From NCBI RefSeq assembly GCF_000612545.2, contig NZ_CP097800.1, positions 4,154,501-4,218,500 of the forward strand: 64,000 nt of DNA, given 5' to 3'. Of this stretch, positions 34,282-42,509 are shown one piece after another. A program made the position numbers and the translations under genes. The notes beneath the pieces were generated by a model, which did no database searches, was not told where the DNA came from, and saw only the letters and a program-made list of their open reading frames with translations. Each line of letters opens with the position of its first letter. Position 1 is the first letter of the stretch. The DNA is from Streptomyces sp. PCS3-D2. GTDB taxonomy: Bacteria; Actinomycetota; Actinomycetes; Streptomycetales; Streptomycetaceae.

Positions 34282-35691
34282 GTGGAACACCGCGCGCTTC
34301 CCCGCCTCGCCGCCCCCGCCCTCGTCGCCCTGCTCACCGTCACCACGGCGTGCACGGGGGGCCCGGTGCAGGGGCGGCCGGGCGCTTCGGGGCTGCGCGA
34401 CCCGTACTTCCCCAAGGCCGGCAACGGCGGCTACCAGGTCGAGCACTATGCGCTGGACCTGGACTACGACCCGGCGGACGGGGTGCTGCACGGCAGGGCC
34501 GTCATCACGGCGCGTGCCGGACAGGGGCTCAGTTCCTTCAACCTCGACCTGAGCGGCCTGCACGTCGAGGGCGTTGACGTGGACGGTGAGGGCGCCCGTT
34601 TCAACCGGACCGGCAACGAGCTGACGGTGCGCCCGGCCGACGACCTGGAGAAGGGCCAGGTCTTCCGTACGGAGGTCGCCTACAGCGGCAGGCCGAGGGC
34701 CCTGACGGACGTGGACGGCACCAGAGAGGGCTGGATCGCGGACGAGGACGGCGCGGTCGGCGTCGGTGAGCCGGTCGGCTCGATGACCTGGTTCCCCGGC
34801 AACCACCATCCGAGCGACAAGGCCTCGTACGACATCACGATCACCGTCCCGGGCGGCTACGAGGCGGTGTCGAACGGGGAGTTGCGCTCCCGCACCGAAG
34901 GCGCCGACGGGCGCACGCGGTTCGCGTGGCACAACCCGGAGCCGATGGCCAGCTACCTGGCCACCGCCGTCGTCGGCCCGTACCGGGTGACCACCGGGAA
35001 GACGCCTTCGGGGGTGTCCGTCTACAACGCGGTGTCGCCCGGGGAGGCGGCGGCGAGCGAGCCCGCGCTCAAGCTGCTGCCGGAGATGGTGGAGTGGGGC
35101 ACCCGCCGGTTCGGCCCGTACCCCTTCGGCACGGCGGGCGCGGTGGTGCTGCCCGCCGGGACGCTCGACTACGCCCTGGAGACGCAGACCAAGCCGGTGT
35201 ACCCGGGCGCACCCGAAGCCGGGCTGGTGCTGCACGAGTTGGCCCACCAGTGGTTCGGCAACTCCGTCTCGCCGAAGACCTGGAAGGACATGTGGCTCAA
35301 CGAGGGCTTCGCGACCTATGCCGAGTGGCTGTGGGACGAGGACCACGGCGGGCCCACGGCGCAGCAGCACTTCGACGCCCTCCTGGCCGGTGACACGGAC
35401 GTCGACGAGGCCGCCGACTCCGGCTGGGACGCCTTCCCGCCGGCCGATCCGCCCGGTCCGAAGGACATCTCCGCGAGCCCGGTGTACCAGCGCGGCGCGA
35501 TGGTCCTGCACCGGATCCGGCAGGAGGTCGGCGACGAGGGGTTCTTCGCCCTGGTGCGCGGGTGGGCCGCCGACCACCGGCACGGGAACGCGAGCACCGC
35601 CGACTTCACCGCCTACGCGCAGGGGAAGACCGGCCATGACCTGACGGAGGTCTGGGACGTGTGGCTGTACGGGACGGCCCGCCCGAAGTAG
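34282..35691 (+). CDS. M1-family zinc metallopeptidase, lipoprotein
   Basis: A 469-residue aminopeptidase-type enzyme. The signal peptide LAAPALVALLTVTTAC provides a lipid-anchored Cys near residue 19, so it acts outside the membrane. The N-terminal beta domain (YQVEHYALDLDYDPADGVLH) precedes the catalytic site. Zinc ligands lie in VLHELAHQWFGNS (HExxH) and NEGFATYAEWL (third ligand Glu, 18 residues on). The exopeptidase motif is represented by LDYALETQTKPVY in place of GAMEN. The C-terminal helices are short, so this is the compact form found in Streptomyces. Confidence 0.93.
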   Translation: MEHRALPRLAAPALVALLTVTTACTGGPVQGRPGASGLRDPYFPKAGNGGYQVEHYALDLDYDPADGVLHGRAVITARAGQGLSSFNLDLSGLHVEGVDVDGEGARFNRTGNELTVRPADDLEKGQVFRTEVAYSGRPRALTDVDGTREGWIADEDGAVGVGEPVGSMTWFPGNHHPSDKASYDITITVPGGYEAVSNGELRSRTEGADGRTRFAWHNPEPMASYLATAVVGPYRVTTGKTPSGVSVYNAVSPGEAAASEPALKLLPEMVEWGTRRFGPYPFGTAGAVVLPAGTLDYALETQTKPVYPGAPEAGLVLHELAHQWFGNSVSPKTWKDMWLNEGFATYAEWLWDEDHGGPTAQQHFDALLAGDTDVDEAADSGWDAFPPADPPGPKDISASPVYQRGAMVLHRIRQEVGDEGFFALVRGWAADHRHGNASTADFTAYAQGKTGHDLTEVWDVWLYGTARPK

Positions 35692-35717
35692 GCCGTGGCC
35701 GGGCGGGAGCGACGCCG

Positions 35718-36242
35718 CTACGCCGTGCCGAGGGGCTTGCGCAGCACCGTGCAGTCGCGGCCCAGCTCGCGGTCCTTGGCCCGGCGCACGGGGGAGTACC
35801 CCTGGGACTGCCAGAACGCCAGGGCCTTGGGGTTGTTGTCCAGTACGGCGATCTGCACGCCGGTGCGTCCGGCGGCTCGGAAGCGGTCCTCGACCAGGGT
35901 GGCCACGGCGCGGCCGAATCCCTCGCGGTGCGCGGTGGCGTCGATGAGCAGCAGGCCGATCCACGGGTCGTCGTCCCCCGGGGCGGCGGCCGGGTTGCGG
36001 TCGAGGGTGGCGGCGAGGCCGACGAGGCGGCCGGCGCTGCGGGCGAGCAGGATCTCCGCGCCGGCGTGGGCCAGTTCGTCAGCGAGGGAGGCCGCGACCT
36101 GTTCGACCGTGATGCGGTTCGGGTCGGGGAAGTCGCCGCTGAGTTCGAAGAAGGCGTGGTTGGTCGAGTAGAGGGCGGCGATCTCGGTCAGGACCGGGCC
36201 GGGGAGGGCGCCGTCCACGGGGACCAGCGGTTGGAGGATCAC
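35718..36242 (-). CDS. GNAT family N-acetyltransferase
   Basis: A 174-residue acetyl-CoA-dependent transferase. The central strands include ILLARSAGRLVGLAATLDRN and IGLLLIDATAHREGFGRAVA, where the AHREGFGRA loop is the acetyl-CoA pyrophosphate contact (usually Q/RxxGxG/A). The fold ends with QIAVLDNNPKALAFWQSQGY and SPVRRAKD, the signature of motif B. Substrate unknown. Start GTG 36242 is supported by a TACCGT box seven bases upstream. Confidence 0.87.
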   Translation of the reverse strand: MILQPLVPVDGALPGPVLTEIAALYSTNHAFFELSGDFPDPNRITVEQVAASLADELAHAGAEILLARSAGRLVGLAATLDRNPAAAPGDDDPWIGLLLIDATAHREGFGRAVATLVEDRFRAAGRTGVQIAVLDNNPKALAFWQSQGYSPVRRAKDRELGRDCTVLRKPLGTA

Positions 36243-36249
36243 GTGGGGA

Positions 36250-36255
36250 ACGGTA
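36250..36255 (-). promoter_or_regulatory. -10 box for leaderless GNAT mRNA
   Basis: TACCGT on the minus strand, seven bases before GTG 36242. Confidence 0.4.
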
Positions 36256-36257
36256 GC

Positions 36258-36292
36258 GAAGCCCCCTCCCCGGACGGCCGGGAGGGGGCTTC
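36258..36292. terminator. Terminator after terD
   Basis: GAAGCCCCCTCCC pairs perfectly with GGGAGGGGGCTTC over a 9-base loop. It lies 38 bases beyond the terD stop and upstream of the GNAT gene on the same strand. Confidence 0.85.
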
Positions 36293-36330
36293 GCCCGCGC
36301 TGGTGTCGGTCAGCGCCGGACCGGGCGGAC

Positions 36331-36906
36331 TCAGACGTTGACGCCGAAGTCCTGGGCGATGCCGGTGAGGCCGGAGGCGTAGCCCTGGCCGACCGCGCGG
36401 AACTTCCACTCCGCGCCGTTGCGGTAGAGCTCGCCGAAGACCATGGCGGTCTCGGTCGCCGCGTCCTCGGAGAGGTCGTAGCGGGCGATCTCGGAGCCGC
36501 CGGCCTGGTTCACCACGCGGATGTAGGCGTTGCGGACCTGGCCGAAGTTCTGGCTGCGGCTCTCGGCGTCGTAGATGGAGACCGGGAAGACGATCTTGTC
36601 CACGTCGGCGGGCAGGCCCGCGAGGTTCACCTTGATGGCCTCGTCGTCCCCCGCGCCCTCGCCGGTGCGGTTGTCCCCGGTGTGGACGATGGTCTGGTCC
36701 GGGGTGGACTTGTTGTTGAAGAAGACGAAGTGGCCGTCGGAGACGACCTTGCCCATCGCGTTCACGGCGATGGCCGAGGCGTCGAGGTCGAAGTCCACAC
36801 CGGTCGTGGTGCGGACGTCCCAGCCGAGACCGACCGTGACGGCGGCGAGGCCCGGGGCCTCCTTCGAGAGCGAGACGTTGCCGCCCTTGGACAGGCTGAC
36901 AGCCAT
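36331..36906 (-). CDS. TerD family stress protein
   Basis: A 191-residue cytoplasmic calcium-binding protein of the TerD/CABP family linked to tellurite resistance, phage inhibition and differentiation in Streptomyces. Landmarks: [40 protein letters not shown] (Ca site Asp residues), [32 protein letters not shown] and [20 protein letters not shown]. It is a lone gene, not part of a ter cluster. GAAAGGGA lies upstream of ATG 36906. Confidence 0.95.
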   Translation of the reverse strand: MAVSLSKGGNVSLSKEAPGLAAVTVGLGWDVRTTTGVDFDLDASAIAVNAMGKVVSDGHFVFFNNKSTPDQTIVHTGDNRTGEGAGDDEAIKVNLAGLPADVDKIVFPVSIYDAESRSQNFGQVRNAYIRVVNQAGGSEIARYDLSEDAATETAMVFGELYRNGAEWKFRAVGQGYASGLTGIAQDFGVNV

Positions 36907-37063
36907 GGGAATGTCCCTTTCCTCATCCAACATGCACGTACAGGCGGTCAAGGTACCGCTGACCCCTATAACGCGACGAGAGGCCGCTCGGGTTCCCGCC
37001 GGGGATCGCGGGTCCCGGCAAATGCGGGTGACGCGGGCCGAGCGGGCGCGGATCATAGGGGGC

Positions 37064-37489
37064 ATGCCTGGTCCCTATGTCATCCGCGGTTCGGTCGTGC
37101 TCCCCGAGGGGGAGCTCTCCTGGCGTTTCTCGCGGTCCTCCGGGCCGGGCGGGCAGCACGTGAACACGTCCGACTCGCGCGTGGAGCTGCTGTTCGACCT
37201 GGCGGCGACCAAGGCGCTGCCCGAGGTCTGGAAGGAGCGCGCGCTGGAGCGCCTCGCGGGCCGGCTGGTGGGCGGGGTGGTGAGCGTGCGGGCCTCCGAG
37301 CACCGCTCGCAGCTGCGCAACCGGGAGATGGCGCTGGTCCGGCTGGCGTCGCTGCTGGCCGAGGCGACGGCGCCGCCGCCCAGGCAGCGCCGGCCGACGA
37401 AGATTCCGCGCGGGATCAACGAGCGGCGGCTGCGGGAGAAGAAGGCGCGGTCCGAGACCAAGCGGGGCCGGACCGGCCGGGACTGGTAG
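37064..37489 (+). CDS. arfB: ArfB-type ribosome-rescue peptidyl-tRNA hydrolase
   Basis: A 141-residue protein that releases nascent peptides from stalled ribosomes. It has the release-factor GGQ loop in [20 protein letters not shown] near residue 28, lacks the stop-codon recognition domains, and ends in the basic tail [20 protein letters not shown] that enters the empty mRNA channel. Length and tail match ArfB/YaeJ. The promoter is probably close to the start: GATCAT is seven bases before the ATG and there is no good ribosome site. Confidence 0.93.
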   Translation: MPGPYVIRGSVVLPEGELSWRFSRSSGPGGQHVNTSDSRVELLFDLAATKALPEVWKERALERLAGRLVGGVVSVRASEHRSQLRNREMALVRLASLLAEATAPPPRQRRPTKIPRGINERRLREKKARSETKRGRTGRDW

Positions 37490-37559
37490 CCGCCGCGGGT
37501 CAGGGTCCGAGGACGTCGGCGGTGGGCCGGCGCGGGGCCGGGCCGGGCGGGGCCGCGGA

Positions 37560-38126
37560 TCAGCTCAGGTGCCGGTAGCGCCCGCGGAAGTAGGTCAGCG
37601 GCGCGGAGTCCGGGGACGGCAGGGCGGCCGTGAGCACCCGACCGATCACCAGGGTGTGGTCGCCCGCCTCGACGCGGTTCTCCGTACGGCATTCCAGGGT
37701 GGCGAGGGCGCCGCTGAGCAGGGGCGCGCCGGAGGCCTCGCCGCGCACGTGGGGCAGGTCCGCGAAGAGCAGTCGGTCGCTGATGCGGCCCTTCATGGCG
37801 AAGCGGCCCGCGATCGGGAGTTGGTGGTCGGCGAGGACGGAGACCGCCCACAGCGGCTGCTCCGCCAGCAGGTCGTCCATGCGGGAGCCCTCGCGCAGGC
37901 TCACCAGGACCAGGGGCGGGTCCAGGGATACGGACATGAAGGCGGTCGCCGTCATGCCGACGTCCTCGCCGCGCGGTCCGCCGTCCGCCAGCGGGCTCTC
38001 GTGCGCGGTGATCAGGCACACGCCCGCGGCCAGCCGGGACATCGCGGCGCGGAACTCGTCATTGCTCACCCCCTCAGCATGGGGGTTCGCGTCGGGCCGG
38101 GCGGGCAGAGGGGTCGTCTTCAGCAC
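37560..38126 (-). CDS. Flavin reductase family protein
   Basis: A 188-residue FMN-binding split-barrel protein of the flavin reductase type that supplies reduced FMN to monooxygenases. FRAAMSRLAAGVCLITA, MTATAFMSVSLDPPLVLVSL (FMN contact), WAVSVLADHQLPIAGRFA and ECRTENRVEAGDHTLVIGRV are the characteristic strands, ending LTYFRGRYRHL. GTG 38126 is supported by a TAGCGT box six bases upstream. The alternative GTG 38069 would drop 19 residues before the fold begins. No partner oxygenase is adjacent. Confidence 0.88.
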   Translation of the reverse strand: MLKTTPLPARPDANPHAEGVSNDEFRAAMSRLAAGVCLITAHESPLADGGPRGEDVGMTATAFMSVSLDPPLVLVSLREGSRMDDLLAEQPLWAVSVLADHQLPIAGRFAMKGRISDRLLFADLPHVRGEASGAPLLSGALATLECRTENRVEAGDHTLVIGRVLTAALPSPDSAPLTYFRGRYRHLS

Positions 38127-38132
38127 GCTGAA

Positions 38133-38138
38133 ACGCTA
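38133..38138 (-). promoter_or_regulatory. -10 box for leaderless flavin reductase mRNA
   Basis: TAGCGT on the minus strand, six bases before GTG 38126. Confidence 0.5.
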
Positions 38139-38286
38139 ATCTCGCCCTCCCGTGCGGCACATCGGGCCCTGGTCCGAGTCGTGCCCCCGCCCCTCGGCCT
38201 AGGCCCGGGCGTATCGTTTGCTCACGAGAAGGCGGGGGGAGCGCTCCCAGTCCGAACCGTCCCAACGCGTACCGTTATTCATCTCA

Positions 38287-38302
38287 TGTGACTTGACTCA
38301 CA
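38287..38302. promoter_or_regulatory. BldD-box-like inverted repeat before cdgB
   Basis: TGTGA-N6-TCACA, about 127 bases before ATG 38429. The half-site resembles the BldD box (AGTGA..TCACC). cdgB is a known direct target of BldD in S. coelicolor, so the position is plausible; the match is imperfect. Confidence 0.45.
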
Positions 38303-38428
38303 GAGGGCAAGATTTGTTGACCCTGTGTACCTGCCGCACAGCTCACTGTGATTCAGTGGACGGGACACCGCAACGAAACGCCGATGACAAAACTGGAGTT
38401 GCTGTCGAGGTCTCGGGGAGAGCGAGCA

Positions 38429-40159
38429 ATGGAGACCGAGTCGGAGCCGTACGTCCGTCTTGCGACCCTGCGGCAGCTGCACCGGGTGGTGGCCGATCTC
38501 AATACGGCCCGGAGCCTGGCGGACACTCTGCAGACCGTCGTGGACGGCATCGTCGTGGGCCTCGGCTATGAGCTCGCCTGTGTCAACCTCGTGCGCCCGG
38601 ACGGCGATCTGGTCGTCGCCGCCTTCGCCGGAGACCCGGCCGCCGAGGCCCTCATCACCGGTCGCGTCGGCTCCCGGGCCTCCTGGGAGCGCCGCCTGAC
38701 GATGGGTGAGTGCTGGGACGGGCTCCGCTTCATCCCGCACACGGAGGGCTGGATCCTGCTGGAGGACGACGTCCCCCAGTGGCACACCGACGGCCCCGAT
38801 CCGCGCTTCGAGGACGAGTGGCACCCCGAGGACCGGCTCTACGCCCCCATGTACGCGTCCGGTGGGGAACTTCTGGGTGTCATTTCGGTGGACAGACCGC
38901 GCAACGGCCGCCGCCCCGGCGCGTGGGGCCGCGAGGCGCTGCAGATGTACGCCTTCCAGGCGGCGATTGCGATCAGCAATGCCAGGCTCCGCGCGAACAT
39001 GCAGCGCGCCCTCGTCCGGCTGGAGCGCGAGCAGCAGGCGCTCCGCGCCAGCGAGGAGTCCTTCCGGCAGGCCTTCGAGTACGCCCCCAGCGGCATGGCC
39101 ATCGCCGAGATGGGCGGTGACCAGCACGGCCGGCTGCTGCGCACCAACGACGCGCTGTGTCGGCTGCTCGGCAGACCCGCCTCCGTGCTGCGCCGCTACT
39201 CCTTCTCCGACCTGGTCCACCCCGAGGACATCGGCACCCTGCTGCGCACCTCCGCCGAGGGCGGCCGCGCCGAGCTGCGCCTGGGCCGCCGGGACGGCAC
39301 GTACGTATGGGTCTCGCTGCGCAACTCCGTCGTGGCGGACGCCGCGGACGGGCCGCGCTTCCTGCTCACGCACGTCGAGGACATCGAGGAACGCAAGCGG
39401 CACGAGCTCCAGCTCGCCCACCGGGCCAGCCACGACTCGCTGACCGGCCTGCCCAACAGCGCCGAGCTGCGGGCCCGGCTCGGCGCGCGGCTGTGCCGCA
39501 GGCCGCAGTCCGCCCGGGCCAGCGCCATCGAGGCCCTGGACGCGGCCTTCGAGGGGCGCGACGCGCCCGGCGGGCAGGACGGACACGAGGCCGGGTTCGA
39601 GGCGGGTGGTGCGGGTGAGCGCGGGTTTCACCCCGACGGCCCCGACCGCTACACCGCGGCCGATCCCTTCGACTTCCCCGGGGCGCCGACGGCGCCGACG
39701 GACGGGCCGTACGACCACCACGTGCACACGGTGGCGCCCGCGGCCGACGTCGACGACGGGACGAAGGGGCTCGCGGTGCTCTTCTGCGACCTCGACGGCT
39801 TCAAGTCGATCAACGACCGGTTCGGGCACCACACGGGTGACGCGGTCCTCATCGAGGTGGCCCGGCGCCTGACGACCGGCGTCAGGGACGGTGACACCGT
39901 TGCCCGGCTGGGCGGTGACGAATTCGTCGTCCTGGCCGACGGCCTCGGCGCGGCGGACGCCGCGGACCTCGCCGTCCGACTGCGCAACGCGATCATTCCG
40001 CCGATCCGCGTGGACGGCCGGGCCGTGCGTGTCGGCGCGAGTTTCGGTATCGGCTGGGCCAGCTGCGGCATGTCCGCGGACGAAGTGCTGCGCTCCGCCG
40101 ACCAGCGGATGTACATCGAGAAGAGGTCCCGCTCCAAGGCGCACCGCCGGGCGGGCTGA
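38429..40159 (+). CDS. cdgB: CdgB-type diguanylate cyclase (GAF-PAS-GGDEF)
   Basis: A 576-residue soluble enzyme expected to make c-di-GMP, which BldD uses to hold back development. GAF at about 10-185 (TVVDGIVVGLGYELACVNLV), coiled link, PAS at 200-330 (SFRQAFEYAPSGMAIAEMGG) and GGDEF from 335. The active-site RLGGDEFVVLADG is canonical and an inhibitory RxxD site (RDGD) sits five residues before it. An insertion of about 85 Gly/Asp/Ala-rich residues splits the GGDEF domain between DSLTGLPNSAELRARL and FCDLDGFKSIND. ATG 38429 has GGGGAGAG upstream; ATG 38384 would add 15 residues. Confidence 0.92.
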   Translation: METESEPYVRLATLRQLHRVVADLNTARSLADTLQTVVDGIVVGLGYELACVNLVRPDGDLVVAAFAGDPAAEALITGRVGSRASWERRLTMGECWDGLRFIPHTEGWILLEDDVPQWHTDGPDPRFEDEWHPEDRLYAPMYASGGELLGVISVDRPRNGRRPGAWGREALQMYAFQAAIAISNARLRANMQRALVRLEREQQALRASEESFRQAFEYAPSGMAIAEMGGDQHGRLLRTNDALCRLLGRPASVLRRYSFSDLVHPEDIGTLLRTSAEGGRAELRLGRRDGTYVWVSLRNSVVADAADGPRFLLTHVEDIEERKRHELQLAHRASHDSLTGLPNSAELRARLGARLCRRPQSARASAIEALDAAFEGRDAPGGQDGHEAGFEAGGAGERGFHPDGPDRYTAADPFDFPGAPTAPTDGPYDHHVHTVAPAADVDDGTKGLAVLFCDLDGFKSINDRFGHHTGDAVLIEVARRLTTGVRDGDTVARLGGDEFVVLADGLGAADAADLAVRLRNAIIPPIRVDGRAVRVGASFGIGWASCGMSADEVLRSADQRMYIEKRSRSKAHRRAG

Positions 40160-40227
40160 GGCGGTCCGGCGCCCGTGGGTGCACCTGTTCGGGGTAGGCT
40201 CCCGGGGGTCGAAAGGAGTGACCTGCG

Positions 40228-41268
40228 ATGACGACGCCCGCGAACAACGGCCCGGACGGTGGGGCGAACAAGCCCGAGGACGACGATCCGTTCGGCTATC
40301 TCTACGCGGACGGCCAGGCTGCCGGAGCCACCCCGCCCACGTCGGGCGGCGGGTACGGCTACCCCGGTGCGTCGGTCGGCGGTCACCCCGGTGCACAGCC
40401 CGGTGTCCCCCGTACCTCGCACCACCAGGTGCGTACGGTCGGTGACCGGAGGAACGGCGGCCAGCGCGGCCCCGTCCCCCAGCAGCAGGGCCCCGGCTAC
40501 CAGGCCCAGTACCAGGCCCCCGAGGCGCTCCAGGCGGGCGGCTACGGCGTGCCGCAGCAGCCTCAGCCGCAGCACCAGACCCAGACGCCCGGGTCGGCCG
40601 GAAGCCACGGCGGGCACGGTGGGCACGGCGGGGGCTCCTCCAGCCGCCGCGGTCTGCTGATCGCCGCCGTCGCGGTGGTCGGCGCGGTCGCGATCGGCAT
40701 CGGCGCGGCCCTCGCCTTCGGTGACAAGAACAAGCCCGTGGACAAGGGCCAGGACACCGCCACCGGCAACCAGCAGTCGGCGGCCCCGAAGGACCCGGCC
40801 GGCCCCACCCAGAGCGCGCAGCCCTCGCAGGCCCCGCTGCCGAAGGGCGAGGCGGCGGGGGCGGGCATGGTGCTGACCGGCGGCGCGAAGCTGGACAGCA
40901 CGGTGCCCGGTTCGAAGAGCTCGGGCGGGCAGTACGTCGCGGGCTTCAACCAGACCGGTGCGGCGCTCACCTGGACGGTGGAGGTCCCGGAGGCGGGCGA
41001 CTACACGCTGTTCGTCAACTACGGCGTCCCCGGCAAGGACGGCAAGGCGACCCTCACGGTCAACGGGCAGACCCCGACCCAGGGGCTGAACCTCGCGAAC
41101 TTCGCCAAGGCGGCGGACGGCGCCTGGGACAAGGGCTGGACGCGCACCTACGCGTGGATCACGCTCAAGAAGGGTTCGAACTCGATGAAGATCTCGTGCG
41201 AGCCCGGCAACCAGTGCGACGTGATCTTCGACCAGCTGGAGCTGGCCTCGGGCCACACCAAGCGCTGA
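40228..41268 (+). CDS. Membrane protein with external CBM35-like domain
   Basis: A 346-residue type II membrane protein. Residues 1-140 are cytoplasmic, Gly/Gln/Pro-rich and disordered. Residues 143-165 are a membrane helix (LLIAAVAVVGAVAIGIGAAL). The external part has a charged Pro linker and a jelly-roll from about 215 to 340: KLDSTVPGSKSSGGQYVAGF, YTLFVNYGVPGKDGKATLTV, LKKGSNSMKISCEPGNQCDV and IFDQLELASG. This pattern resembles CBM35/CBM6 sugar-binding modules; no catalytic residues are seen. AAAGGAG lies upstream of the ATG. A perfect 23-base hairpin follows. Confidence 0.82.
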   Translation: MTTPANNGPDGGANKPEDDDPFGYLYADGQAAGATPPTSGGGYGYPGASVGGHPGAQPGVPRTSHHQVRTVGDRRNGGQRGPVPQQQGPGYQAQYQAPEALQAGGYGVPQQPQPQHQTQTPGSAGSHGGHGGHGGGSSSRRGLLIAAVAVVGAVAIGIGAALAFGDKNKPVDKGQDTATGNQQSAAPKDPAGPTQSAQPSQAPLPKGEAAGAGMVLTGGAKLDSTVPGSKSSGGQYVAGFNQTGAALTWTVEVPEAGDYTLFVNYGVPGKDGKATLTVNGQTPTQGLNLANFAKAADGAWDKGWTRTYAWITLKKGSNSMKISCEPGNQCDVIFDQLELASGHTKR

Positions 41269-41279
41269 CCGTGCCCCGC

Positions 41280-41327
41280 CGAACGCTTCCGGCCCCGCCG
41301 CACCTGCGGCGGGGCCGGAAGCGTTCG
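41280..41327. terminator. 23-base-pair perfect hairpin terminator
   Basis: The arms 41280-41302 and 41305-41327 are fully complementary with only two unpaired bases between. It is 11 bases after the stop of the CBM35-like gene. Confidence 0.9.
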
Positions 41328-41488
41328 AGGTGGCGGCCCGACAGCCGCAGTGGACCCAGCCGGCCGACCGTTGAGACGTCGTCAAACGTGCATACGTGAC
41401 AGTGCGAAACGCAGTCATCCAGGCGTTCGGGGTGCGCGTTCAGCGACTCGGCCGCGCGGGCGCCCGGTCGGCCCGCCCGGCGGACGGG

Positions 41489-42409
41489 TCAGCCGCCGCT
41501 GGTGACGCGCACGCTCCGGCGCAGCTCCTCGTAGACGCCGGCGTCGAACTCTCCCGCCACCGGGGCCAGCACCGCGGCCGCCGAGAGGGCCACCGCGCGG
41601 GTGAGGCGGTCCGGCCAGTCCAGGCCCTCCGTCAGGGCGGAGAGCAGACCGGCGACGACGGAGTCGCCGGCTCCGGTGGGGTTGCCGGAGAGCGGGCGCG
41701 GAGGGGCCGCCTGCCAGGTGCCCTGGGCGGTCGCGGCCAGCAGGCCGGCCGGTCCCAGTGAGGTGACCACGGCGTGCGCGCCGCGGCGGCGGGCGTCGCG
41801 GCTGGCGGGGAGCGGGTCGCGGGAGCCGGTCAGCTCGGCCAGTTCGACGGTGTTCGGCTTGATGATCTCGGGGCGGGCGGCGACCCCACGGCGCAGGGCC
41901 TCGCCGCTGGTGTCCAGGAGGACGGGGACGCCGGCCGCGCGGGCCGCCCGTACGAGTACCGCGTACGCGCCCACGGGGACGCCCGGCGGGAGGCTGCCGC
42001 ACAGGGCCACCGCCCGCGCCCCGGCCACGAGCTCTTCGTAGTGCGCGAGGAACCGCGCCCACTCGTCGGGCGTGATCAGCGGGCCCGGCTCGTTGAACTG
42101 GGTGGTGTCGCCGGAGGCTTCGTCGACCACGGCCAGGGTGCGGCGGGATGCGCCCTCGCAGGGCAGCAGTGCGTCCACCACCCCGGGCGAGGCGGCCAGC
42201 GTGTCCCGTACGACGGAGCCGACCGGCCCGCCGGCGAAGCCCGTCGCCGTGACCTCGTGGCCGAGCGCGGCCAGGACGCGGGCGACGTTGAGCCCCTTGC
42301 CGCCGGGCCGTTCGCTGACGGCTGTGACCCGGTGCGAGGCGTGCGGGAGCAGCCGCGGCACGCGGTAGGTGACGTCGAGTGCGGTGTTGAGCGTCACGGT
42401 CAGGATCAT
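41489..42409 (-). CDS. PfkB-family hexose-phosphate kinase
   Basis: A 306-residue ribokinase-fold kinase of the 1-phosphofructokinase/tagatose-6-phosphate kinase subgroup. Signature 1 is VSERPGGKGLNVARVLAALG. The second, NPTGAGDSVVAGLLSALTEG, holds the catalytic Asp. Other contacts are FNEPGPLITPDEW and EIIKPNTVELAELTG. A tagatose-6-phosphate kinase role would fit the neighbouring amino-sugar genes, but fructose 1-phosphate is equally possible. It lies 100 bases downstream of nagA on the same strand, with a hairpin between, so it is probably expressed separately. Confidence 0.88.
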   Translation of the reverse strand: MILTVTLNTALDVTYRVPRLLPHASHRVTAVSERPGGKGLNVARVLAALGHEVTATGFAGGPVGSVVRDTLAASPGVVDALLPCEGASRRTLAVVDEASGDTTQFNEPGPLITPDEWARFLAHYEELVAGARAVALCGSLPPGVPVGAYAVLVRAARAAGVPVLLDTSGEALRRGVAARPEIIKPNTVELAELTGSRDPLPASRDARRRGAHAVVTSLGPAGLLAATAQGTWQAAPPRPLSGNPTGAGDSVVAGLLSALTEGLDWPDRLTRAVALSAAAVLAPVAGEFDAGVYEELRRSVRVTSGG

Positions 42410-42449
42410 GGGCACCCCCGGGTCTGTTGCTGCCGGGATCATGCCAAAC

Positions 42450-42489
42450 ACGAGGCGGTCGGCCCAGTCCTACGGGCCGACCGCCTCGT
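42450..42489. terminator. Terminator after nagA
   Basis: ACGAGGCGGTCGGCCC pairs perfectly with the complement at 42474-42489, loop of 8 bases; 20 bases beyond the nagA stop codon. Confidence 0.88.
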
Positions 42490-42509
42490 TCCGTCCAGCC
42501 GCATGGCCG

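Noticed and set aside
36331-36906. A ter-type phage or tellurite defence cluster
   Set aside because: Only a single terD is present; none of the usual ter neighbours lies beside it.
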